A stretch of DNA of 64,000 bases, from the NCBI GenBank assembly GCA_024364735.1, contig JAGFNQ010000954.1, forward strand, positions 597,016-661,015, read 5' to 3'. Position 1 is the first letter of the stretch. Every line of letters starts with the position of its first letter. The notes beneath the pieces are model-generated. The model saw only the letters and a program-made list of their open reading frames with translations, was not told the DNA's origin and did not search any database. Below are positions 34,911 through 47,011 of this stretch, in pieces. The translations under genes and the position numbers were made by a program. This DNA comes from Boesenbergia rotunda (Eukaryota > Streptophyta > Magnoliopsida > Zingiberales > Zingiberaceae).

Positions 34911-36145
34911 GTCCAACCATTTCAGGCCCAATGACTCTAAAAGGCCTAATGTGTGATTTCTTCTCGGTTCTTCATTATTATATTTTAATACCTCGTAGAA
35001 GTCCAAATGAATAATGGATAGCAAATTTGAACTCCTTGTAACCTCAGAAATCCACAGGAACTGAAATTTTTACAATCGAAGCTCTCTAGGTCAAATAGTG
35101 AATTTTGACACATTAGGCCTTTTAGGGTCATTGGGACTAAAATGGAACCATTTCAGGCCCACGTTGGGCCTGAAATGATTCCATTTCAGGCCCAACGTGG
35201 GCCTGAAATGTTTCCATTTCAGGCCCAACGTGCCCATTTCAGGCCCAACGTGATGTTTTCTCGGTTCTTCATTATTACATTTTAACACCTTGAAGAAGTC
35301 CAAATAAATAATGGATAGCAAATTTGAACTCCTTGTAACCTCAGAAATTCACAGGAACTGAAATTTTTACAATCGGAGCTCTCTAGGTCAATCAGTGACC
35401 TTTTGGAGTCATTGGGGCCTGAAATGGAAAAATCGTGGGCCTGAAATGTTTCCATTTCAGGCCCACGTTGGGCCTGAAATGTCCATTTCAGGCCCAACGT
35501 GGGCCTGAAATGGAAACATTTCAGGCCCACGTTTCAGGCCCAACTTGGGCCTGAAATTTTTCCATTTCAGACCCCAATGACTCCAAAAGGCCACTGATTG
35601 ACCTAGAGAGCTCCGATTGTAAAAATTTCAGTTCCTGTGGATTTCTGAGGTTACAAGGAGTTCAAATTTGCTATCCATTGTTTATTTGGACTTATCCGAG
35701 GTATTAAAATGTAATAACAAAGAATCGAGAAAAGACCCTTAATATTGGGTACGTTGGGCCTGAAATGGAAACATTTCAGCCCCACGTTGGGCCTGAAATG
35801 GAATCATTTCAGGCCCAACGTGGGCGGCTGAAATGTTCTTTTAATTTTTATTTAATAAAAATATTTTAATTAATTTTAATATTTTTTTATTTTGAGAAAG
35901 GTTCCATAATATTATTATCAAAATACAAAGGAACATCTTTTTGAGAAAGGTATGTACGTCCATCTCGAAATTCGTTACTGACAAAGAGAAAGAGAAAGGG
36001 AAAGAGAATTGCATGCAGTACTTGATTGACAGTAGGGGTATAAGAGGAAGTTTACTAAAATATGTGCGCTCTTTGGTAATATTGAAACCATGGGACGCCT
36101 TTTGGTAGATACCCATTTTTGGGTGCGCCTTTTGGTAAATTATCG

Positions 36146-36154
36146 TAGAAAAAT
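36146..36154. other. Right target-site duplication of FB1
   Basis: TAGAAAAAT, identical to 31253-31261. Confidence 0.75.
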
Positions 36155-36559
36155 TGCTGGAGTTGTGATTGGAGAGGGCGGCGGTAGCAAGTGCACTGGC
36201 GACGCAAAGGAGAGCTTCTTCTTCTGGGTGATCGACGGATGTAAAGGAAAAACCTTGGCAGAATTTCCTTGTAAACAGATGAGCAGCAGACACGTGGCAA
36301 GGAACTTGACAGGCGAAGCCTTTTGTTCGTGAGCAACGGTGGATTTTTTTTTTCTTTTGCTGGTGAGCAGCGGTGCCGCTCGTGAGCGATGGTGGCAAGG
36401 TAGGAGGGAGAAAATTCAAGAATAGATAACAGAGGCCAGAGATAATAAGAGGAGAGATAACGGAAATATGTAGAGGCAGCCTAGAGTTAGGGTTTGATTG
36501 TATAATCAAAGGGGAGAGAGATTAATTATTGGGGGTGGTAAAAAAAAGAAAATCTATTA
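36155..36559 (-). other. Element G leader
   Basis: Sequence between the PBS of G and the FB1 insertion. On the minus strand it is C/T-rich. No Gag motif is seen, and the 222-residue ORF that crosses it runs into FB1 and is not a gene. Confidence 0.5.
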
Positions 36560-36570
36560 CTCTGGTACCA
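36560..36570 (-). other. Primer binding site (element G)
   Basis: TGGTACCAGAG on the minus strand directly abuts the LTR end. It differs by one base from the tRNA-Met site TGGTATCAGAG. Confidence 0.6.
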
Positions 36571-36833
36571 TAATAGAGTATTAGCAATAGAGAGAAAATT
36601 AGATAATAAAATAATTTTTTGATTTTATAACTTGTCTATAAAATATACAATTTATAAAAATGTAGGATGCTTGATCAAATGAAAAATTAATAAGGAAATT
36701 ATTATTTAAAAAATTAATAAAGAAACTATCAATTAATAGATTAATAAGGAAAATGTCTAATCTAATAATCATAATATAAATTTGATTTGATTTTATAAAA
36801 ATCTTATTAAATAATTATTCTCTTTTTACTAAG
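36571..36833 (-). mobile_element. Element G 5' LTR
   Basis: About 263 bp, the partner of 29499-29762. The two copies differ at many positions, so the element is old. Confidence 0.65.
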
Positions 36834-37163
36834 AGCGTTGTCTAATTTATCTACTATTAGCGGTGACAATAATTTCTCACTTGTAAATTTCAAATAATTC
36901 GATCTTATGAGTTTTCAAGTGGCAGCTACCTACCACTATGCGGATTTAATTTGGAAATATTAATGAGGTTGGGTAATGTTGATCTTCGGATAATTAATTC
37001 GATTCCACGAAAATTTTTTACCAATCGTTAATAAAAATGGAAAAATGCTTGCGATGAACGTTCTAAAAATCTAATGTATTAGAGTTTGCGCCCCAATTTG
37101 GCACGTAGTGATGCGTTCATTGACAGCAACTAACTACCAAAATCAAAGTTAAAGGTTGCCATC
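36834..37163. other. Spacer between element G and FB2
   Basis: No gene or repeat is recognised. Confidence 0.5.
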
Positions 37164-37500
37164 CGCAATTTACCAAAGGGCGTACCCAAATATTGGTATT
37201 TACCAAAAGGCGTACTATGGTTTCATTGTTACCAAATAGCGCACTTATATTAGTGAACTTCCTCTTATACCCCTTCTGCCAAAGTACTGCATGTCATTTT
37301 CATTCTCTTTCTCTTTCTCTTTTTCAATAACGAATTTCGAGACATTTAAAAATATTTTTTCAGACTTTTTATTTTAAAATAATATATTATGGAATCAGAT
37401 AAAAAACGTACGATAAAAATCGAAACATATTTCAATTAAAAAAATATCTCAATTAATAATTTAATATTTTTTAAAAATATAAATAAATTATTTTTTTTAT

Positions 37501-39884
37501 ATTTGATTAATATAAATTAATATATTTAATAATATTATTAAATATATTAATATATAAAAAACTTAAAAAAAGTTGAAGTTTTTTTTTTAATTTCAAACAG
37601 CGTGGGCCTGAAATAAAATATTTCAGGCCCAGCGTGGACCTGAAATATTTTATTTCAGGCCCAGCGTGGGCCTGAAATATTTTATTTCAGGCCCAGCGTG
37701 AGCCTGAAATAACTCAGGGCCTGAAATCTTGCGTCGAATTGAAATCATGTGTTATGATAGGTTTTTTTACGTAGGTCTAAAACTTAAAGAAACATCTCTT
37801 TATATTTTTGAAATCACAATAAAAATTATTGAGAAAGACTACCTACGAGAGGAATTCTAATTAATATAAAATAAGGATTATATTAAAATGAACATATATC
37901 GATTTTTTAAATAAAAAAGTCAAAATTATTATTATATTAATTTAAATATTATATATTATATTAATATATTTAATTTTTATAAGTTTTGATAGGAGGGCCT
38001 GAAGTCATCTGACTTCAGGCCCTCCTTAGGCCTGAAGTCAGATGACTTCAGGCCCTCCTTGGGCCTGAAGCATCTGACTTCAGGCCTTGCGTAAATAATT
38101 AATTTAATCAAAATAATTAATTATAAAAAAAACTTCTAATGATTATTTTTGGTGTCCAAACTTCTAATGATTATAAATTATATTGCAATAGGAGTTTTCT
38201 AGGTCTATCAGTGGGTTTCGCTCAAAACCCACTGATATTTTTTTAGAAATTCAGATATGAGAGGTCCATCAGTGGGTTTTGCTGAAAACCCACTGATGGA
38301 ACTAAACTACACCTATTGCTTTGGGAAAAATAAAAATTTGAGGTTTGGACACCTAAAATATTTTCTCCAACCTCAACCCTAACTTTTGATAATGATATTT
38401 CAGAAATTCAGATATGGGAGATCCATCAGTGGGTTTTGCTCAAAACCCACTGATGGAACTAAACTACACATATTGCTTTGGGAAAAATAATAATTTGAGG
38501 TTTGGACACCTAAAATACATTCTCCTAACTCTACCCTAACTATTGATAATGTTTTTTCAGAAATACAGATATGGGAGGTCCATCAGTGGGTTTTGCTCAA
38601 AACCCACTGATGGAAGAACTAAACTACACCTATTACTTTGGGAAAATTAATAATTTAATAATTTTTAAAAATATAAATAAATAATTTTTTATATTTGATT
38701 AATATAAATTAATATATTTAATAATATTATTAAATATATTAATATATAAAAAATATTAAAAAAAGTTGAAGTTTTTTTTTGATTTCAAACAGCGTGGGCC
38801 TGAAATAAAATATTTCAGGCCCAGCGTGGGCCTGAAATATTTTATTTCAGGCCCTGCGAGGGCCTGAAATATTTTATTTCAGGCCCAGTGTGGGCCTGAA
38901 ATAACTCAGGGCCTGAAATCTTGCGTCGAATTGAAATCATGTGTTATGATAGGTTTTTTACGTAGGTCTAAAACTTAAAGAAACTTCTCTTTATATTTTT
39001 GAAATCACAATAAAAATTATTGAGAAAGACTATCTACGAGAGGAATTCTAATTAATATAAAATAAGGATTATATTAAAAATGAACATATATCGATTTTTT
39101 TAATAAAAAAGTCAAAATTATTTATTATATTAATTTAAATATTATATATTATATTAATATATTTAATTTTTATAAGTTTTGATAGGAGGGCCTGAAGTCA
39201 TCTGACTTCAGGCCCTCCTTAGGCCTGAAGTCAGATGACTTCAGGCCCTCCTTGGGCCTGAAGCATCTGACTTCAGGCCTTGCGTAAATAATTATTTTAA
39301 TCAAAATAATTAATTATAAAAAAAATTCTAATGATTATTTTTGGTGTCCAAACTTTTAATGATTATAAATTATGTTGCAATAGGAGTTTTCTAGGTCTAT
39401 CAGTGGGTTTCGCTCAAAACCCACTGATATTTTTTTAAAAATCCAGATATGAGAGGTTCATCAGTGGGTTTTGCTCAAAACCCACTGATGGAACTAAACT
39501 ACATCTATTTTTTTGGGAAAAATAAAAATTTGAGGTTTGGACACTTAAAATATTTTCTCTAACCTCAACTCTAACTTTTGATAATGGTATTTCAGAAATT
39601 CAGATATGGGAGGTCCATCAGTGGGTTTTGCTCAAAACCCACTGATGCAACTAAACTACACCTATTGCTTTGGAAAAAATAATAATTTGAGGTTTGGACA
39701 CATAAAATACATTCTCCTAACTCTACCCTAACTATTGATAATATTTTTTCAGAAATACAGATATGGGAGGTCCATCAGTGGGTTTTGCTCAAAACCCACT
39801 GATGGAAGAACTAAACTACACCTATTACTTTGGGAAAATTAATAATTTAATAATTTTTAAAAATATAAATAAATAATTTTTTAT
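37501..39884 (+). repeat. 1,192-bp tandem duplication in the left arm of FB2
   Basis: The block atttgattaatataaattaa recurs at 37501, 38693 and 39885. Between the recurrences the same order of palindromes, AT-rich DNA and ccatcagtgggttttgct hairpins appears twice. An inverted counterpart with about 1.13-kb spacing lies at 40560-41690. Confidence 0.85.
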
Positions 39885-40107
39885 ATTTGATTAATATAAA
39901 TTAATATATTTAATAATATTATTAAATATATTAATATATAAAAAATAATAAAAAATTAAAATTTTTTTGATTTCAGGCTGCGTGGGCCTGAAATCAAAAA
40001 GATTTCAGGCCCTCCTATCAAAACCTATTAAAATTAAATATATTAATATAATATATAATATTTAAATTAATATAATAAATAATATTTGACTTTTTTATAC
40101 AAAGAAT

Positions 40108-40108
<1 letters not shown>

Positions 40109-40138
<30 letters not shown>
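40109..40138. repeat. (TA)n microsatellite in FB2
   Basis: A pure alternating run of about 30 bp in the right arm, absent at the matching place in the left arm. Confidence 0.85.
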
Positions 40139-40140
<2 letters not shown>

Positions 40141-42031
40141 CTCATTTTTAATATAATCCTCATTTTATATTAATTAGAATTCCTCTCGTAGGTAGTCTTT
40201 CTCAATAATTTTTATTGTGATTTCAAAAATATAAACAGATGTTTCTTTACGTTTTAGACTTACGTAAAAAAACCTACCATAATACATGATTTCAATTCGA
40301 CGCAAGATTTCAGGCCCTGAGTTATTTCAGGCCCACGCTGGGCCTGAAATAAAATATTTCAGGCCCTCACAGGGCCTGAAATAAAATATTTCAGACCCTC
40401 GCAGGGCCTGAAATAAAATATTTCAGACCCACGCTGGGCCTGAAATATTTTATTTCAGGCCCACGGTGTTTGAAATCAAAAAAAAAAACTTCAACTTTTT
40501 TTAAAGTTTTTTATATATTAATATATTTAATAATATTATTAAATATATTAATTTATATTAATCAAATATAAAAAATTATTTATTTATATTTTTAAAAATT
40601 ATTAAATTATTAATTTTCCCAAAGTAATAGGTGTAGTTTAGTTCTTCCATCAGTGGGTTTTGAGCAAAACCCACTGATGGACCTCCCATATCTGTATTTC
40701 TGAAAAAACATTATCAATAGTTAGGGTAGAGTTAGGAGAATGTATTTTAGGTGTCCAAACCTCAAATTATTATTTTTCCCAAAGCAATAGGTGTAGTTTA
40801 GTTCCATCAGTGGGTTTTGAGCAAAACCCACTGATGGACCTCCCATATCTGAATTTCTGAAATATCATTATCAAAAGATAGGGTTGAGGTTGGAGAAAAT
40901 ATTTTAGGTGTCCAAACCTCAAATTTTTATTTTTCCCAAAGCAATAGGTGTAGTTTAGTTCCATCAGTGGGTTTTCAGCAAAACCCACTGATGGACCTCT
41001 CATATCTGAATTTCTAAAAAAATATCAGTGGGTTTTGAGCGAAACCCACTGATAGACCTAGAAAACTCCTATTGCAATATAATTTATAGTAATTAGATGT
41101 TTGGACATCAAAAATAATCATTAGAAGTTTTTTTTTATAATTAATTATTTTGATTAAATTAATTATTTACGCAGGGCCTGAAGTCAGATGACTTCAGGCC
41201 CTCCTATCAAAACATATAAAAATTAAATATATTAATATAATATATAATATTTAAATTAATATAATAATAATTTTGACTTTTTTATTTAAAAAATCGATAT
41301 ATGTTCATTTTAATATAATCCTTATTTTATATTAATTAGGATTCCTCTCGTAGGTAGTCTTTCTCAATAATTTTTATTGTGATTTCAAAAATATAAAGAG
41401 ATGTTTCTTTAAGTTTTAGACCTAGGTAAAAAAACCTATCATAACACATGATTTCAATTCGACCAAGATTTCAGGCCCTGAGTTATTTCAGGCTCACGCT
41501 GGGCCTGAAATAAAATATTTCAGGCCCACGCTGGGCCTGAAATAAAATATTTCAGGCCCAGCTGGGCCTGAAATATTTTATTTCAGGCCCACGCTGTTTG
41601 AAATTAAAAAAAAAAACTTCAACTTTTTTAAGTTTTTTATATATTAATATATTTAATAATATTATTAAATATATTAATTTATATTAATCAAATATAAAAA
41701 AAATAATTTATTTATATTTTTAAAAAATATTAAATTATTAATTGAGATATTTTTTTAATTGAAATATGTTTCGATTTTTATCGTACGTTTTTTATCCGAT
41801 TTCATAATATATTATTTTAAAATAAAAAGTCTGAAAAAATATTTTTAAATGTCTCGAAATTCGTTATTGAAAAAGAGAAAGAGAAAGAGAATGAAAATGA
41901 CATGCAGTACTTTGGCAGAAGGGGTATAAGAGGAAGTTCACTAATATAAGTGCGCTATTTGGTAACAATGAAACCATGGTACGACTTTTGGTAAATACCA
42001 ATATTTGGGTACGCCCTTTAGTAAATTACCG

Positions 42032-42531
42032 AAAACAATATAATCATACCTCTCCATTTCCTCATAAAATAAATAAATATATATATATAATTTTTTTCTA
42101 TCCTCCTATTAAGGGAGCCTAAATGATCTGATCACGGACTTAGTTGAGAGATTAATGTATAAAAATTTACCATTTGAAAATGTGGGTTTAAATCTTGGGA
42201 CGGTCAGAACATAATTCCTTGATTCCTATATACCTCTTACTCTCACTGCATATTATCTTTTTCAGTCATGATGATATTTCTTTTATTAATTGTAGAATAA
42301 TTAACAAAGATGTTGAAAATAAACGAATCACCTACTCCACTAAATAACCTCACCACCCTTCATTCGGTGGAGCCGTGTCTCTCTCGTGACTTAAATCCAT
42401 AATTACTTGGGATCCGAAGCATCCGTCTTTTTCACGCGCTTCCTGTACAAGCATCCAATGTTCCCGCATGTTAACGTACACTACGTTTATTTTCCATCAT
42501 ATTATCTAGGAAAACAATACTTCAATACTTC

Positions 42532-42585
<54 letters not shown>

Positions 42586-44767
42586 GTGGATTGGATTGTA
42601 TGTTCAATACGCTATAATGGAGCCAGCGATCAGTTCAGGCGTAAATAAAGGTGCTAATAAAAGAGAAGCATGTCACGTTGCCGGCGTGCTCTCTCTCTTT
42701 CACGCTTAGGCAAAGAGAAGGGCCGCGTCCCCACCGACTCTGCTTTCGGCGAACGCGAGCATAAAGAATCCAAGAACCCAATCATACTTAATTAACTTCC
42801 ATGAACAGAGGTCGCCGGTATTGTGGTTGCTGGAGGCCGTAGGCGGTCGCGATGAAGCAGTGACGCCATTGTTGGTGTTGAAGTGACCGATCGAAGCGGG
42901 AGATGCTTTGGATAATTTTGATATGGAATATATATAATAATAATAATATAATTGAGATATCATTTTTAAAAAAAATTAAAATACAACATAATCAGTTACA
43001 AATCCTCCCACGGCTCATGATTTAAGCGGCGTGAGAGTTAATAATGGAAAATGGATCAAGTGCAGTTGAGTAATTGCACATACATTAGAACACTAATTAA
43101 TTTTGATAAATAAATTGAAATTAGACACTCATAATTTGAAAAACAGAGGGGGTCTCTTGATTTTTACCACTCTCCTCTCAGCGTAAAATCATAATTTAAT
43201 GGTCTCTGTCCCCATAGAATTGACATAGTTAACGTCTATATCGGTCTTTACTCCCATAAATATTAAAATTAATGGGATAAAATATCTCATAAATATTTAT
43301 TTGATTTTTCTCATACAAAAGATTACTTATTAGGATAAAATATCTTAAGTGATTTATCTATCTATATTTTATTACGGAGCCGACTATATTAAACCGCTAG
43401 AAATGAATGATTTCATTTTTTACTTAAATAATTTAATGGTCTCTAACTCCCAAGGCTTTGGTACGATAATAAATAATGGACAAGCTTATTGGATAATGAG
43501 GATTTGAATCATACACAAGATATACTATACCTAAAAAGTTTAAATTATTTATAATGTTGGACCGACCTCCAAGATCTATTTATTCTTTATTATTTATTTT
43601 AGTGGTTGGTAAAAAATTTTTTTTCGAAAACTCTAAAATTAATTGAATTGTAATAATGGAATATCTAGATTATCTTAAAGAAAGAGAAAGAAATCAATGA
43701 TCTAACTCATTGATATCTTTGACGTAAACATTTAAAATCTTTATTACGCTCGTGCCTTGTCGTCAGCGGCTCTAGGGCCCATTCAACCTATAAATGTATT
43801 AACCACTCTCATCATATATCCTAAGTCTACTTAGGATTTTTTTTATATATATTCGTTAATGTTTTGTCGGAGCAGAAGAGAAGGGAATATTGTTCATTTC
43901 AATCGATTTGTATAATGGATTCTATAATAAAATATAGGCAGAAAAATTAGAACATATTTTATCCTAATATAATACCGATTTGTATAATTATGAATATATT
44001 TATCTTACATAATCATCTTTTATATATACTATTTAATTGACAATCTGGATCCTTTAATAACTAATTCTTAATTGATTTGATAAAATCTAAAATTACGTTA
44101 ATATTTTTTTTCTTTTTACAGAAAATAATTTTAAGGTTTATTAATAATTTTAACTTTTTATTTCTTTTCAATTGTTATAGAATAAATCATACTATCATTA
44201 TGTTGTTTAATTACTTGATAGTAAATATTCGTTTTATAAAATTTATATATATTCATGCATTATATTACATGCAATGCGCGTGCGTGATCACTTGTATATA
44301 TACAAATGATATGTTGTGAATCAAAATGTTGTGCATCTGTTGAATCTGGGAATAAAGCTGTTATAAAAGTGTCAGTGAGAAATAAAGTTGTTGGAAAGTG
44401 GAGAATAAAATTATAGCTGATAGGTAAAGTTGCTGTAAAAGTGTTGGTGAGGAATAAAACTACTGTATGGTAGAGAATAAAGTTGATGTAGAGTGGAGAA
44501 TAATGCTACTGTAAAGTTGTTGGTGAAGACTAATGCTTTATGACTTCATAGCTTACGTTGTCTTCATGGTTTCATAATATTTTCCAAGTTGTATTCTCCT
44601 ACTGAGTCCAATGAAGGGGCTCTAGTAGTTTGTGTTATTGTGCTAAGAGTACTGTTCCGGAAGGGAACGATGCAGATGGCGAGTCACCAAAGCGCAGCCC
44701 ACGAGGATGGTGACGGGAAGAAGACAATCGCGCCCTGCAAGATTAACACGAGCGTTAATGGGAACAC
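42032..44767. other. AT-rich region without recognised genes
   Basis: Contains a (TA)n run (42534-42581), a slightly GC-richer part at 42600-42900 with no recognisable protein, and degenerate repeats of ataaagttgttg/gtggagaataaa words at 44340-44530. The end (44590-44767) is GC-richer and may contain coding sequence. No domain was recognised in any ORF. Confidence 0.45.
42534..42581. repeat. (TA)n microsatellite
   Basis: An uninterrupted alternating ta run of about 48 bp. Confidence 0.95.
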
Positions 44768-46997
44768 TGTTAGTGATATGAGAAAAATGTCCTAAGGCAA
44801 TCGCCTTATGATTGTAATCATTTATTTTAATAAATGAATATTCACTATTTGAGTATACATGTTTATGTATTTGATTGAGATCTTAAACTCATTTACTGAA
44901 TGTCCGCAATACAATTCACAGCATGAGAGAATTTGTGATGAATTCACAACTAGTGATTATCTCTACATGTGCAATTGTGAAGTATTGAAATTGTCCCTAG
45001 TCGATGAATTGATAAATACGGACACTATCAATTCTGTTGAGACTAGCATGGGTTATTCTCTAATCAGCTGATTCTCACTGGCTGGTGACAATGGGATGTC
45101 CGGAGATAAACATGAATGCTAGTTAAGGGAACTAGTTCATTGGAGTGAATGGCTGTAAAACTTCATATGGTAGTCTACATATAGATATGTCAATGAAGTT
45201 CTTACTGCAGCTTAAGTGCGATGTTCCATTGACTTGCGGTGTTCAAGTCATCTTGGTCATGGAGACATATACTTTGACATCTTAAGCAAGCATCTCCAAG
45301 GAGGTGTGGACCCAGGATGATTAGGTATAAGCCGAAGTGTCCGAAGATATTTGAACAACCTACAAAGGATTCACCACTCCTTGCGAGGAGATGTATACCC
45401 AAGGCCTATCGTTGGATTGTTACTCGAAGCCTCTGGCCAGAGCATGACATGTTCAGAGTATGAATCTCTTAAATACATGAGAGTAATTAGAATCCGTAGG
45501 ACGAGAAAACGTTACTTGGGCTAGGTGTGACATAGTCAGCCTAGTGGGGACTGACACACATAGACCATGTCCTGAACCAAGTAGGTATAAGATGGTGAAG
45601 GGAATGGGGCACAATTCATTATACCTGCTGAAGGGTTTCAGAATAGTTTCTGAGGTCAACCGTTGATCTTTCGATTAATTGGGGATCATGATGTACTACT
45701 AGGTGTCACTCATGATCGTTCTATAATTGATTAATTATAGACGGCCAACATAAATCGAAAGCCTATTTAGTCACACGCACTATGAGTAATCCGAGGGATT
45801 TAAAACGAGTTGAAAATTGGATTTTGCAATCAAGAGAGATTAGGTTTGGTTGAGCCAAACGATAAGTCGAATCTGAATTTATCAGAGACGCATCGGAAGC
45901 GTAAAATGGCTAAGTCTTTTGAAGACTTAATAGATGAATTAAATAAGTTTAATTCATTGGGGCGTGGCTTGGATGGGCCGGTCAAAGAGGGTCTCCATCC
46001 TCTTTGCTTGGCCGGCCATAACAAAGGGAGAGAACCAAGTTTTTGGTTCAATTTATAAAATAAACCAAGTGTGGTTTGTTTTATAAAATTATGGATGATA
46101 TAAATTTTTATATAATAAACCAAGGTTTGGTTTATTTTTCATGAAAATTAAAATGAACCATGGATTGGTTTATTTTATTTTATAAAATCAATCATGGATT
46201 GATTTACCATGATAAGAAAATTTATTTCATAAGAAAAAAGGAGACTTGGTTGGTTTTTATCATGAATTAAAATATGATAAAACTTGGCATGATGGAATAA
46301 GTCATAGAAAATTTATTCCATAAGAAAAAAGAGACTTGGCGGTTAAGAGACCACTATATAAAGGACCCAAGGCAAGGCTTGAAAATCAATCGAAGTATTC
46401 TTGCCTGGGCTTTCTCCCTCTCCTCCCTTCTTCCTCTTGGCCGGCCACAAGGTTCTTCTCCCTTCTTCTTGCCGTGAGCAGAAGGAGAAGCACCGAGGCA
46501 ACGAAGTTCTTCCGTTGGGACGATCTTCCTCTTCAGCCATCATCACCTTGGGATTGGGCGCAAGTCATCTTCCTCCTTCTCGCCGGAATTGTGATTCCGA
46601 CCAACCTTGGTAGTGAGTTTTTCGATGTGATTACTTCTCTCTTGGTTTTTCTTATCATGTTCTCGGAGAATCTAGTAGTTCTCGAGAACACGAAACTCGT
46701 GGCTTTGCGAAGTCATCCCGAAGATACTCGGCGTGGACGCGAATAGAGACGGAGCTTCCAAGGGACGCTTACGGTTGGATCTCGTCTCTTCCTTCGAGTA
46801 ACGCGAGGTAATACGTAAATTAGTTTACGTTTCTGCAAAATTTTAAATATATGATCATGTCTACACAAGATAAAGTTGCATGCTTAGATGTGTGGTTAAA
46901 TAATTTGAGAAATTATTTATGCTAAACCTTCCGCTGCACGTAATTAATTTTAAAATTATGAACCCGAATCCAAGTCAACATGCACCCGGTCCCAACA
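44768..46997 (+). mobile_element. Element D 5' LTR (TNT1-94-like copia)
   Basis: It runs from TGTTAGTGATATGAG to CCGGTCCCAACA (2,230 bp) and is followed by a tRNA-Met PBS. TATATAAA is at 46355-46362. A second full copy is the solo LTR at 51479-53739 (inverted), and the start of the 3' LTR is at 63393. The five bases before it (aacac) should reappear after the 3' LTR beyond the window. Confidence 0.9.
46355..46362 (+). promoter_or_regulatory. LTR TATA box (element D)
   Basis: TATATAAA in the context cactatataaaggaccc. The same element is present on the minus strand of the solo LTR at 52098-52105. Confidence 0.65.
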
Positions 46998-46998
46998 G

Positions 46999-47011
46999 TG
47001 GTATCAGAGCC
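46999..47011 (+). other. Primer binding site (element D)
   Basis: TGGTATCAGAGCC starts one base after the LTR; tRNA-Met type. Confidence 0.88.

Larger units (their letters stand above)
31262..36145. mobile_element. FB1: 4.9-kb foldback element, probably Mutator-like and non-autonomous
   Basis: The whole element is an inverted repeat. The left arm 31262-33667 and right arm about 33674-36145 mirror each other with few differences. Termini are CGGCAATTTACCAAAAGGCG and, on the opposite strand, CGATAATTTACCAAAAGGCG. Each arm has a terminal part with repeated TTACCAAAAGGCGCAC words, an AT-rich part, blocks of GGCCTGAAAT/ATTTCAGGCC palindromes, and eight units of a 158-bp repeat. No transposase frame is present; the ORFs in it repeat the palindromes. 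Long arms plus a 9-bp duplication suggest mobilisation by a Mutator-family transposase encoded elsewhere. Confidence 0.75.
37164..42031. mobile_element. FB2: second foldback element, related to FB1
   Basis: Its left end CGCAATTTACCAAAGGGCGT and right end (opposite strand CGGTAATTTACTAAAGGGCG) are relatives of the FB1 termini, as is the adjoining part with cttcctcttatacccc and cgaatttcgaga. The interior is AT-rich with GGCCTGAAAT and GGGCCTGAAGTC palindromes and CATCAGTGGGTTTTG hairpins. The arms meet at a palindrome GGGCCTGAAATC/GATTTCAGGCCC (39984-40012). The left arm carries a tandem 1,192-bp duplication; the right arm is shorter. There is no transposase frame, and no target duplication was found at the ends given. 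Confidence 0.7.

Noticed and set aside
35841..36509. A 222-residue minus-strand ORF
   Set aside because: It crosses the right terminus and target duplication of FB1 into the leader of G, and its C-terminal half is the FB1 arm. The left arm carries the mirror ORF at 31291-31566. There is no domain.
37152..37163. A target-site duplication for FB2
   Set aside because: The nine bases left of 37164 (ggttgccat or shifts of it) do not match those right of 42031 (aaaacaata), so none is reported.
42706..42963. An 85-residue minus-strand ORF in a GC-richer stretch
   Set aside because: No recognisable domain, a run of tyrosines from an AT microsatellite, and no neighbouring exon or promoter signal. 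Not enough to call a gene.
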